A stretch of DNA of 28,039 nt from UBA6921 sp031363085. Its GTDB lineage: Bacteria; Pseudomonadota; Gammaproteobacteria; SG8-11. This document shows, one piece after another, positions 14,566 to 22,353 of the stretch. The DNA lies in contig JANLTU010000080.1 of NCBI GenBank assembly GCA_031363085.1, positions 1-28,039 on the forward strand. Direction: 5' to 3'. A program made the position numbers and the translations under genes. The notes below the pieces were generated by a model. It had not been told where the DNA came from and searched no databases. It saw only the letters and a program-made list of their open reading frames with translations. Positions within the stretch are counted from its first letter, which is position 1. Each line of letters opens with the position of its first letter.

Positions 14566-14587
14566 CGCCCAATTCAGGGCGTTTTTT
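14566..14587 (+). terminator. Intrinsic-terminator-like hairpin in the ilvI leader
   Basis: CGCCC (14566-14570), a 6-base loop and GGGCG (14577-14581) form a hairpin directly followed by six T and then CTTTG. AAA before and TTT after can extend the stem past one mismatch. It points in the ilvI direction and ends about 25 bases before the start codon. No plus-strand gene lies upstream to terminate, so an attenuator or a small leader RNA is possible. The only short frame before it, at 14540-14557, has five codons and no Leu, Ile or Val. Confidence 0.6.
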
Positions 14588-14612
14588 CTTTGTAACTTGA
14601 GGAGTATTCAGC

Positions 14613-16346
14613 GTGGAATTGACCGGTGCCGAAATCGTTGTGCGATGTCTGGCCGACGAAGGTGTCGAGTATGTGTTTGGTTATCCCGGCGGGGCGGTGC
14701 TACACATTTACGACGCCTTTTATAAACAAGATAAGGTCAAGCATATTCTGGTGCGCCACGAGCAGGGCGCGACACATGCGGCGGACGGCTATGCGCGTTC
14801 CACCGGGCGTGCCGGTGTGGTGCTGGTGACCTCCGGTCCGGGTGCGACCAATGCCGTCACCGGCATCGCCACCGCCTACATGGACTCCATTCCGTTGGTG
14901 GTGCTCACCGGCCAGGTGTCGACAAAACTCATCGGCAACGATGCATTTCAGGAGGTCGACTCGGTCGGCATCACGCGCCCGTGCGTGAAACACAATTTCT
15001 TGGTGAAAGACGTTAAAAATCTCGCCGCGACCATCAAAAAAGCGTTCTACGTGGCGACCACCGGGCGGCCCGGACCGGTGGTGGTTGATATTCCGAAAGA
15101 TGTTACCGCACACAAAACCGAATACCACTATCCGGACAAGATCGTGATGCGTTCCTACCACCCGGTGGTCAACGGTCATCCCGGGCAGATCAAACGCGCG
15201 GTTGATTTAATCCTCGACGCCAAACGCCCGATGATCTACACCGGCGGCGGTGTCGTGATCGGCGAGGCGTCGAAATCGCTGACCGAGTTTGTGCGCCTGC
15301 TGGGGTATCCGATCACGCAGACCTTGATGGGCTTGGGTGCATTTCCGGCGAGCGACCCGCTCAGCGTCGGCATGCTCGGCATGCACGGCACCTACGAAGC
15401 CAACATGGCGATGCACGAATGTGACGTGCTGCTTGCGGTCGGCGCGCGCTTCGACGACCGCGTGACCGGCGAGCTGGATAAATTCTGCCCGCATGCCCGC
15501 ATTGTTCATGTCGATGTCGATCCGGCCTCGATTGCCAAAAACGTGCCGGTCGAGATCCCGATTGTCGGCGAGGCCGACAACGTGCTTAAAGAGTTGATCA
15601 AGCAGACTCACGCCGCCAAGAAGAAGCCGGACCCAACCGCGCTGGCTGCGTGGTGGAAGCAGATCGACACGTGGCGTGGTGTCAACTGCTTGGCCTACGA
15701 CCGCAAGAGCAAATTGATCAAGCCGCAGTACGTGCTGCAGAAGCTGCATGAGCTGACCCTGGGTGACGCGTACGTGACGTCAGATGTTGGCCAACATCAA
15801 ATGTGGGCGGCGCAGTTTTACACCTTCAACAAGCCGCGCCGCTGGATCAATTCCGGCGGGCTGGGCACGATGGGCTTTGGTTTGCCGGCTGCGCTGGGCG
15901 TGCAGCTTGCGCATCCGGATGACACCGTGGTGTGCGTGACCGGCGAAGCGTCGATTCAGATGTGCATCCAGGAACTTTCGACCGCCAAGCAGTACAACCT
16001 GCCGATCAAGATCGTTAATCTCAACAACCGTTACATGGGCATGGTGCGCCAGTGGCAGGAGTTCTTTTACGCGTCGCGCTACTCGAATTCTTACATGGAT
16101 GCGTTGCCCGATTTCGTCAAGCTCGCCGAAGCCTACGGCCACGTCGGCATGCTGATCGAGAAACCAGCCGACGTCGAAGGCGCGCTCAAAGATGCCCTCA
16201 AAATGAAGGATCGCTTGGTATTTATGGATTTCATTACTGACCAATCGGAGAACGTTTACCCGATGATTGCCGCCGGAAAAGGGCAGCACGAGATGCACCT
16301 GTCGCCGAATCAACAGGGCGCAGGCGCGGATCGGGAGTTAGCGTGA
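14613..16346 (+). CDS. ilvI: Acetolactate synthase large subunit
   Basis: This 577-residue protein is full length for the catalytic subunit of acetohydroxyacid synthase. The enzyme joins two pyruvates, or pyruvate and 2-oxobutyrate, in valine, leucine and isoleucine synthesis. The N-terminal domain has YPGGAVLHIYDA and the catalytic glutamate E50 (RHEQGATHAADGYAR). The central domain has the FAD-binding region, and the C-terminal domain has GTMGFGLPAALG and LNNRYMGMVRQWQ. The ThDP/Mg motif, usually GDGS or GEGS, reads GEAS here (444-447), an unusual third residue. Translation starts at GTG behind GAGGAG. The regulatory subunit gene follows with a one-base overlap. ilvC, often next, is absent. 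Confidence 0.95.
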   Translation: MELTGAEIVVRCLADEGVEYVFGYPGGAVLHIYDAFYKQDKVKHILVRHEQGATHAADGYARSTGRAGVVLVTSGPGATNAVTGIATAYMDSIPLVVLTGQVSTKLIGNDAFQEVDSVGITRPCVKHNFLVKDVKNLAATIKKAFYVATTGRPGPVVVDIPKDVTAHKTEYHYPDKIVMRSYHPVVNGHPGQIKRAVDLILDAKRPMIYTGGGVVIGEASKSLTEFVRLLGYPITQTLMGLGAFPASDPLSVGMLGMHGTYEANMAMHECDVLLAVGARFDDRVTGELDKFCPHARIVHVDVDPASIAKNVPVEIPIVGEADNVLKELIKQTHAAKKKPDPTALAAWWKQIDTWRGVNCLAYDRKSKLIKPQYVLQKLHELTLGDAYVTSDVGQHQMWAAQFYTFNKPRRWINSGGLGTMGFGLPAALGVQLAHPDDTVVCVTGEASIQMCIQELSTAKQYNLPIKIVNLNNRYMGMVRQWQEFFYASRYSNSYMDALPDFVKLAEAYGHVGMLIEKPADVEGALKDALKMKDRLVFMDFITDQSENVYPMIAAGKGQHEMHLSPNQQGAGADRELA

Positions 16347-16837
16347 TGAGACACGTAATTTCGATCCTCATGGAAAACGAAGCCGGCGCACTGTCGCGCG
16401 TGGCAGGTTTGTTCTCGGCGCGCGGTTACAACATCGAATCGCTGACGGTGGCGCCGACCGAAGATGCGTCGCTGTCGCGCATGACGCTGGTGACGCGTGG
16501 CTCCGATGCCATCATCGAGCAGATTACCAAGCAGTTGAACAAGCTGGTCGACGTGGTCAAGCTCATCGACCTGACCGAAGGCGAACACATCGAACGTGAA
16601 ATGATGCTGATCAAAGTCAGCACCATGAACGGCGGCCGCGAAGAAGTTAAACGCCTGTCGGATATTTTCCGTGGCCGCATCATCGACGTGACCGAAACCA
16701 GCTACACCATCGAGCTCACCGGCATCGGTGCCAAGCTTGACGCTTTTGTGAAAGCGCTCGGCCAGAACCAGATTCTGGAAACGGTACGTTCTGGCGTCTC
16801 GGGGATTGGCCGCGGCGAAAAAAGCTTGCGCGTGTGA
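16346..16837 (+). CDS. ilvH: Acetolactate synthase small (regulatory) subunit
   Basis: The 163-residue protein has an N-terminal ACT domain (MRHVISILMENEAGALSRVAGLFSARGYNIESLTV) and the C-terminal small-subunit domain with REMMLIKVS, IFRGRIIDVTETSYTIELTG and VRSGVSGIGRGEKSL. It binds valine and sets feedback control and full activity of the large subunit. ATG 16346 is chosen over GTG 16343: GGGAG lies 8 bases upstream and the ACT domain begins there. The length is typical. The gene ends only 6 bases from the end of the opposing TPR-methyltransferase gene, with no obvious terminator. Confidence 0.95.
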   Translation: MRHVISILMENEAGALSRVAGLFSARGYNIESLTVAPTEDASLSRMTLVTRGSDAIIEQITKQLNKLVDVVKLIDLTEGEHIEREMMLIKVSTMNGGREEVKRLSDIFRGRIIDVTETSYTIELTGIGAKLDAFVKALGQNQILETVRSGVSGIGRGEKSLRV

Positions 16838-16843
16838 GCTTGC

Positions 16844-18472
16844 CTAGCCGCCTGTCGGCAGGGGGCGCTGAGGGATGTGCAGCAGCCACAATACCCCGGC
16901 GATGTCATGGCCGTAGTCTTTGCGTAATACGGTGGGTTGCTCGGCGCGGGTGACGAACCCATGCTGCGCAGCAAGCGCGCGCAGGTACGCGGGGGCGTGT
17001 GCGTAGCGCCCCGCGCCGCGTAATACATAGCCGTCAGCGTCGCCCAGCTCCACCGAGAAAGCGAATAATCCGCCCGAGAATAATTTTTCCCGCACCGCCG
17101 CGAATACCGGCGCGAGGTCGCCGAGGTAGACAAATACGTCGGCGGCCAAAATCAGGTGAAAATTTTCTTCCAATTTAGAAGTGACGCCGACCACTTCACC
17201 GACGATGAGCTGGTCATAGATGTCACGCTGATGCGCATGTTCAATCATCTTCGGCGACAGATCGATGCCGACCAGCGTGTGCGCAAGATCGCGGAACAGT
17301 ACGCCGCTCAAGCCGGTGCCGCAGCCCAAGTCCAAGATCGCCAACGGTCGTTGTGCGAGGTGTGGCGCGACCAATTCGCGTAACTGCTGCGGCACGTTGT
17401 AGCCGAGCACGCCGGTCATGTGCGCATCGTATTCGTGCGCGTATTGATCGAACAGGCCAGCCACGTAAGCGGGCGGCGGCGCGGCGCGCGCGGCACCGGT
17501 GAGTGCGGCGAGTTCGTATTCGGCGGCGGCGTAATCCGGCTGCAAGCGCAGCGCGCTACGGTAATGCTCGATGGCAAGTTCGTGTTGGCCCAACAAGTGA
17601 TAAACCGAGCCGAGATTCTTGTGTGCAGGGGCAAATTCCGGCGCACTGCGCAATGCTTGTGTATAGCTGAATACCGCTTGGTGCAGATCGCCTTGTGCTT
17701 GCCGCACGGCGCCCAGATTGTTCCAGGCGTCGCTTGCATCGGCGTCGAGTGCGATGGCGTTTTGATAGCAGGTGGCGGCGTCCGCCAACCGGTCTTGTGC
17801 TTGGTGCCAGGTTCCGACATCGACATGCAACGCGGCGTGGTCGGGCGCGAGTTGCAACGCACGTTGATAGTGGGGCAGCGCCTGCGCGTAGTCGGCGCGT
17901 TGTTGCAACAGCACCGCCAGCGCGTGGTGCGCGGGTAGATAAGTTTCATCCAGCGCCAGCGCCGCACGAAACGCTAGCAGCGCCGCGTCGCTGTGTTCGG
18001 TCGCCAGCAGCGCATGCCCGTAATTGCAGTGAAGTTGTGCATCCTGCGGATTGCATTGCACAGCCCGCGCAAAACACGCGCCGGCCTCTTCCGCCTCGCC
18101 CAGCTCAAGCAACACGCCGCCGAGATTATTGAGGGTGTCGCCGTCATTGGGGCGTAACGCGAGCGCGGCGCGGTAACTTGCAACCGCCTCCGCGAATGCG
18201 CCGTGCCGCTGGTAGATATGGCCGAGGTTAAAGTGATACACCGCGTGCAGCGGATTGATCCGCAGTGCGGCGGTGAGGTGTGCAAGCGCCTGCGCGTCCT
18301 CGCCGCGCTGCAATGCGATCAATCCGAGCAAGTGCCACGCATCGGCGCAGGCGGGGTCCGCGTGCAAAAGCGCCCGGTACATTTTTTCGGCCGCGTCGAG
18401 GTTACCGCTTTGCTGCAGGTGCAACGCCGCCTGCAACGAGGGCGTAGAATGCGAACAGGAAGTTGAAATCAT
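16844..18472 (-). CDS. TPR-repeat protein fused to a SAM-dependent methyltransferase
   Basis: From ATG 18472 the protein has 542 residues. About nine 34-residue TPR units fill residues 10-325, each with the A-x-x-x-G/A-x-A-x-x-x-Y/F and P signatures. A Rossmann-type methyltransferase domain follows (about 340-535) with the SAM motif ILDLGCGTGLSG (379-390), VGIDLSPKMI and a LILAADVFVYL strand. It is cytoplasmic, with no signal or membrane segment. The TPR part probably recruits the methylation substrate. The substrate is unknown. In-frame starts at 18499 and 18484 are possible; the one chosen avoids most overlap with the divergent promoter region. Confidence 0.88.
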   Translation of the reverse strand: MISTSCSHSTPSLQAALHLQQSGNLDAAEKMYRALLHADPACADAWHLLGLIALQRGEDAQALAHLTAALRINPLHAVYHFNLGHIYQRHGAFAEAVASYRAALALRPNDGDTLNNLGGVLLELGEAEEAGACFARAVQCNPQDAQLHCNYGHALLATEHSDAALLAFRAALALDETYLPAHHALAVLLQQRADYAQALPHYQRALQLAPDHAALHVDVGTWHQAQDRLADAATCYQNAIALDADASDAWNNLGAVRQAQGDLHQAVFSYTQALRSAPEFAPAHKNLGSVYHLLGQHELAIEHYRSALRLQPDYAAAEYELAALTGAARAAPPPAYVAGLFDQYAHEYDAHMTGVLGYNVPQQLRELVAPHLAQRPLAILDLGCGTGLSGVLFRDLAHTLVGIDLSPKMIEHAHQRDIYDQLIVGEVVGVTSKLEENFHLILAADVFVYLGDLAPVFAAVREKLFSGGLFAFSVELGDADGYVLRGAGRYAHAPAYLRALAAQHGFVTRAEQPTVLRKDYGHDIAGVLWLLHIPQRPLPTGG

Positions 18473-18513
18473 GCCTGTTTTTAGCATGCAATGCGTCATG
18501 GAGAAAGTAGCCG

Positions 18514-19404
18514 ATGCGTTATTCCCGCAGTTTGCTTTTAGCTATCGCACTCGCCTGGAGCGCCGAGGGTTTTGCTGCGCCTGTCGACGAGCTGCGCGCG
18601 CACTATCGTGAGCTCACTGCGAATGTCGCGGCCAATTCGTTCGGCCTGCCGATGGGGGTGCAGTCGAGCGAGCAAGGCGACCAGGTCAGCGCGGAGGTCT
18701 ATGCGGTCGTGGAGCAACCGTTTGCCGCCATGGCGGAGACGCTTGCTGAGGTCCGCGGCTGGTGTGGATTTATGCTGCTGAGCGTTAATGTAAAGTCATG
18801 CGCCGTTGAAACCGGCGCAGCGGGCGCACTGCTGGTCCTGTATATCGGCCGCAAAGACTATCAAACGCCGTCACAGGCTTATGAGATGCGTTATGTTTTT
18901 CGCGCCACGCGCGATGCACAACACGCGGAGATTTTTCTGGATGCCGATGCCGGCCCGCTCGGCACCCGCGACAATCATATTCACCTGGACGCCATCGACG
19001 TCGACGGGCGCACGCTGGTGCATTTCACCTCGTCCATGCGCCTGGGCACGATGAGCCGCATGGTAACCGCCACCTATCTGGCGACCTTGGGCAGCGGCAA
19101 AATCGGCTTCAGCAACGTGCCCGACGCCGCCGGCAGGCCGGTGCCGGTCAAAGGCGTGCAGGCGATGATCGAACGCAACGCCGTGCGTTATGTGCTCGCG
19201 CTCCAGGTGTATGTCGATGCCCGTGCGCTTGCACAGAGCGAGCGTTTCGAGCAGCAGATCAATCGCTGGTTTGAATTCACCGAACGTTTTCATGCGCAGT
19301 TGTACGAATTACCCAAGGCAGACTACCTCGCCAACAAACGTCGCGAACGCGATAACCAAGTCGCCTTGCAACGGAAAATCGACCACCCCAAGGTATCGCC
19401 ATGA
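18514..19404 (+). CDS. Secreted protein of unknown function, coupled to pcm
   Basis: This 296-residue protein begins with a signal peptide (RYSRSLLLAIALAWSAEGFA, cleavage probably after FA or FAA). The mature part alternates strand-like hydrophobic segments (LLVLYIGRKDY, MRYVFRATRDA, AEIFLDADAGPLG, LVHFTSSMRLG) and ends in a charged helix rich in Arg, Lys and Gln. It has two cysteines in the mature part (GWCGF and KSCAV), possibly a disulfide. I do not recognise the family; the segment LGTMSRMVTATYLATLGSGKIGFS recalls lipid-binding SRPBCC-like folds only weakly. GGAGAAAG precedes the ATG. The stop codon overlaps the pcm start (ATGA), so the two are coupled. Confidence 0.75.
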   Translation: MRYSRSLLLAIALAWSAEGFAAPVDELRAHYRELTANVAANSFGLPMGVQSSEQGDQVSAEVYAVVEQPFAAMAETLAEVRGWCGFMLLSVNVKSCAVETGAAGALLVLYIGRKDYQTPSQAYEMRYVFRATRDAQHAEIFLDADAGPLGTRDNHIHLDAIDVDGRTLVHFTSSMRLGTMSRMVTATYLATLGSGKIGFSNVPDAAGRPVPVKGVQAMIERNAVRYVLALQVYVDARALAQSERFEQQINRWFEFTERFHAQLYELPKADYLANKRRERDNQVALQRKIDHPKVSP

Positions 19405-20069
19405 ACGTTGCAACGCTGTTGCGTGACATCGACATGGAGACGAAATACACACGCAAGCAGATCGGCAAGGATGCGCTCGATGCGCGCGTGCTGCGGGCAC
19501 TGGCCAGCGTGCCACGTCATGAGTTTGTGCCGGAGCAGGCGCGCGCGCTGGCGTATCACAACGGCCCGCTGCCCATCGGCGGTGGCCAGACCATCTCGCA
19601 ACCGTTCATGGTGGCGTTGATGACCGACCTGCTGGCAGTGCCGCCCGACGCGGTGATTCTTGAAATCGGCACCGGCTCGGGTTATCAGGCGGCGGTGCTG
19701 TCGTGCTTGGTCAAACAGGTTTATAGCGTCGAGATCGTCGCGGCGTTGGCACAGCAGGTCACGCCGCGTTTACAGCGCCTGGGTTATCTGAATGTCATGG
19801 TGCAGCACGGCGATGGCTATCGGGGCTGGCCTGAACACGCACCGTATGACGGCATCCTTGTCGCTGCGGCCGCAGCGCATATTCCGCCGCCCTTGCTTGA
19901 GCAACTGAAGCCGAGTGCGCGCCTAGTAATTCCGGTGGGTTTGCCGCACGGCGTGCAAGAGTTGCAGGTGGTAGAGAAAGACGCCGAGGGTAATGTCAAT
20001 ACGCGCACTATTTTGAGCGTTTCGTTTGTGCCGTTGACCGGCGCACACGCAAGCCAACACAGTTGGTAG
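19401..20069 (+). CDS. pcm: Protein-L-isoaspartate O-methyltransferase
   Basis: This 222-residue enzyme has the PCMT pattern: DARVLRALASVPRHEFVP, the substrate loop GGGQTISQPFMVALM, and the SAM site VILEIGTGSGYQAAVLS (85-101) with YSVEI. PYDGILVAAAAAHIP and RLVIPVG follow. It methylates damaged isoaspartyl residues in proteins using S-adenosylmethionine and so starts their repair. It has no signal peptide, so it should be cytoplasmic, although its coupled upstream partner is predicted to be exported. ATG 19401 overlaps the previous stop codon. No rpoS or nlpD, frequent neighbours in gammaproteobacteria, is present. Confidence 0.93.
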   Translation: MNVATLLRDIDMETKYTRKQIGKDALDARVLRALASVPRHEFVPEQARALAYHNGPLPIGGGQTISQPFMVALMTDLLAVPPDAVILEIGTGSGYQAAVLSCLVKQVYSVEIVAALAQQVTPRLQRLGYLNVMVQHGDGYRGWPEHAPYDGILVAAAAAHIPPPLLEQLKPSARLVIPVGLPHGVQELQVVEKDAEGNVNTRTILSVSFVPLTGAHASQHSW

Positions 20070-20127
20070 GCATGCGGGCGGCGAATTGTTTTGTCGCCGT
20101 GCGGCGTTTTCGTTACCATGCCGCAGC

Positions 20128-21549
20128 ATGAACCAGCCCATCACCAAAACCCGTTTTGCCCCCAGCCCGACCGGTTATATCCACCTGGGCAACGTGCGCA
20201 CCGCGTTGTTCAGTGCCTTGGTCGCGGCGCGTGATCGCGGTGTGTTTTTGCTGCGCATCGAAGACACCGATCAGGCGCGCAGCAGCAGCAACTACACCGA
20301 CGCGCTGAAAGAAGACCTGACTTGGCTTGGCCTGCACTGGCAAGAAGGGCCGGACGTCGGCGGCGATTACGCGCCGTATCACCAATCGCAGCGCGCGGAA
20401 ATTTACGCGCGCTATTACCACATGCTGGAACAGAGCGGATTAGCTTACCCGTGTTTTTGCAGCGAGCAGCAACTGGCGCTGTCACGCAAGGCGCAAATTG
20501 CGGCGAGCAAGCCACCGCGTTACGCGGGCACCTGCGCGCGCCTGACACCGGAACACGTGCAGACGAAGCGGGGGGAAGGTGTGCGGCCGACGCTGCGTTT
20601 TCGCGTGCCGCAAAACCAGAGCATTCGCTTCAACGACGCAGTGCGCGGCGAGCAAATTTTTGCCGGCGCCGACATCGGCGATTTCATCATCCGGCGCGCC
20701 GACGGCACGCCCGCATTTTTCTTTTGCAACGCCATCGACGACGCCTTGATGCAAGTCACGCAGGTGCTGCGCGGTGAAGATCACTTGAGCAATACGCCGC
20801 GCCAGATTCTGTTGCTGGAAGCCTTGAAGCTGCACGTGCCCAGCTACGGCCACATCTCGATGATCGTCGGCGCCGACGGCGCGCCGCTGTCCAAACGCAC
20901 CGGCAGCGAAAGCGTGCGCGAGTTGCGCGCGCAGGGATATTTTCCGCAGGCCGTGGTGAATTACCTCGCACGCCTGGGGCACGCATACGAAAGCAACGCC
21001 TACATGACGTTCGCAGAACTTGCCGCCAATTTCGACACCGCCAAACTTGGCCGCTCACCCGCGCGTCACGACGTAAGCCAACTGCTGCACTGGCAACACG
21101 AAGCCGTTGCGAAGGCGCCAGTTGACGACTTATGGGAATGGATGGGCGCGCAGGTGCATCAACATGTGCCCGAAGCACAGCGCCACGAATTTATTGAAGC
21201 GGTGCAACCCAACGTAACGCACCCAAAAGACGCGCTGCACTGGGCGCAGGTGATTTACGGCGAACATCTGGTGCTGAAGCACGACGCCCAGCAAATTGTG
21301 CAACAGGCCGGTGCGCAATTTTTCGAAGCTGCGCTGCACGCCTTGGATGCGCATCGTGATAATTTCTCAGCCTTGGCTGAACAGGTGAAGAGCGCCACCG
21401 GCGTCAAGGGCAAACATTTATTCCAACCGCTGCGCGTCGCCCTCACCGGCGAAGTCCATGGCCCGGAAATGGCGCGGCTATTAAAATTGCTGCCGCTGGA
21501 ACAAGCGCGGCGGCGGTTACAGGCGTGTTCAAAGCACGACATTATTTAG
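20128..21549 (+). CDS. gltX: Glutamyl-tRNA synthetase
   Basis: The product has 473 residues, the usual length for bacterial GluRS. The class I signature HIGH appears as HLGN (19-22) within RFAPSPTGYIHLGN. The KMSKS-type loop is PLSKR (253-257). The insertion C109-x-C111 with Y132 and C136 fits the zinc site of GluRS. Other hallmarks are LLRIEDTDQAR and VLRGEDHLSNTPRQ. It charges tRNA-Glu with glutamate in the cytoplasm. ATG 20128 is chosen because the motif starts 8 residues later; the upstream frame is Arg/Cys-rich. The C-terminal anticodon-binding domain is present. The HLGN form is common in one GluRS branch, so a second gltX elsewhere is possible. Confidence 0.94.
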   Translation: MNQPITKTRFAPSPTGYIHLGNVRTALFSALVAARDRGVFLLRIEDTDQARSSSNYTDALKEDLTWLGLHWQEGPDVGGDYAPYHQSQRAEIYARYYHMLEQSGLAYPCFCSEQQLALSRKAQIAASKPPRYAGTCARLTPEHVQTKRGEGVRPTLRFRVPQNQSIRFNDAVRGEQIFAGADIGDFIIRRADGTPAFFFCNAIDDALMQVTQVLRGEDHLSNTPRQILLLEALKLHVPSYGHISMIVGADGAPLSKRTGSESVRELRAQGYFPQAVVNYLARLGHAYESNAYMTFAELAANFDTAKLGRSPARHDVSQLLHWQHEAVAKAPVDDLWEWMGAQVHQHVPEAQRHEFIEAVQPNVTHPKDALHWAQVIYGEHLVLKHDAQQIVQQAGAQFFEAALHALDAHRDNFSALAEQVKSATGVKGKHLFQPLRVALTGEVHGPEMARLLKLLPLEQARRRLQACSKHDII

Positions 21550-22208
21550 AATTTAAAATTAAACAATGGAATGCCTTTTACACTCGCTCTGCGTTCTAAT
21601 TCTGCGTCGGTGAGTGGGTGTTCTTCCGGCACCAAGGGCGGCAAAATTGTTGCCTTGGGATTATTCACCACGCGCGCAGTATCTTGGACAGCGCTCGGAC
21701 ATTCTGCAAGCGCATGCTTGCGTGCAGTATCTGAGCATGCGGCCTGTTTTTGTTCTTCCAAATACGCCTCGGTGGCGACTTTCATTTGCGCGTCCAATAA
21801 GTCGGGACGCAACAGCGTGTGCGCGCGTTCATTTCCCGCACCGTTATTCCCAGGCGACGGAAGCGGCACAGCACTTTCTAACGGCGCAGGCTTGTCGGCA
21901 CTTGCCTGAGGTATTAGCAGGGCTGCGCCGGGTGGCGTTATGTTACTCGGCGCTGGTGTCGTTATCATCGGCGCGGCGCGTTGCTGGACGCTGGCCCTTG
22001 CTCCCTGTCGGGCGGACGGATTAGTTTCAAAACGTGGGGCAAGTGCATGTTTTGACATTATGGTCACTTCGAGCGTGATCGATTCCGGTGCGGCGCCGAA
22101 CCCGGGCACAACTGCAACGATAATAAAATGTGCGCCGGTAGATACCAGCAGCGCTAGTGCGAATAATTTCCATGAGTGTCGGTGGCCTGGGTTGCTGTCG
22201 TCCCACAT
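21546..22208 (-). CDS. TonB-like N-terminally anchored protein lacking a TonB C-terminal domain
   Basis: This 220-residue protein starts at ATG 22208 with GGAG 8 bases upstream. A single hydrophobic segment (LFALALLVSTGAHFIIVAVV, about 15-34) contains S23-x3-H27, the S-x3-H pattern of the TonB transmembrane anchor that contacts ExbB. A Pro/Ala/Ser-rich periplasmic segment follows (about 60-135), then a charged helix with two cysteines and a short tail ending FNFKF. The expected TonB C-terminal domain (YPx...G-x-V) is not seen. It follows the RstAB-like kinase gene after 145 bases on the same strand and ends overlapping gltX. It may be a degenerate or divergent energy transducer; assignment rests on the anchor and context. 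Confidence 0.65.
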   Translation of the reverse strand: MWDDSNPGHRHSWKLFALALLVSTGAHFIIVAVVPGFGAAPESITLEVTIMSKHALAPRFETNPSARQGARASVQQRAAPMITTPAPSNITPPGAALLIPQASADKPAPLESAVPLPSPGNNGAGNERAHTLLRPDLLDAQMKVATEAYLEEQKQAACSDTARKHALAECPSAVQDTARVVNNPKATILPPLVPEEHPLTDAELERRASVKGIPLFNFKF

Positions 22209-22353
22209 GCGCGTAACTCCGGCAGTTCCATTGCAACGGGGTTGATTTCCGCCGCGCTGACTTTCCTCTCCCCGTGTAAAGCCAACGCGGTGGGAATTGG
22301 CGCATAGGAATACCCGCCCAAGAATCATGATGATCTCACGAACGCCGTATTTA

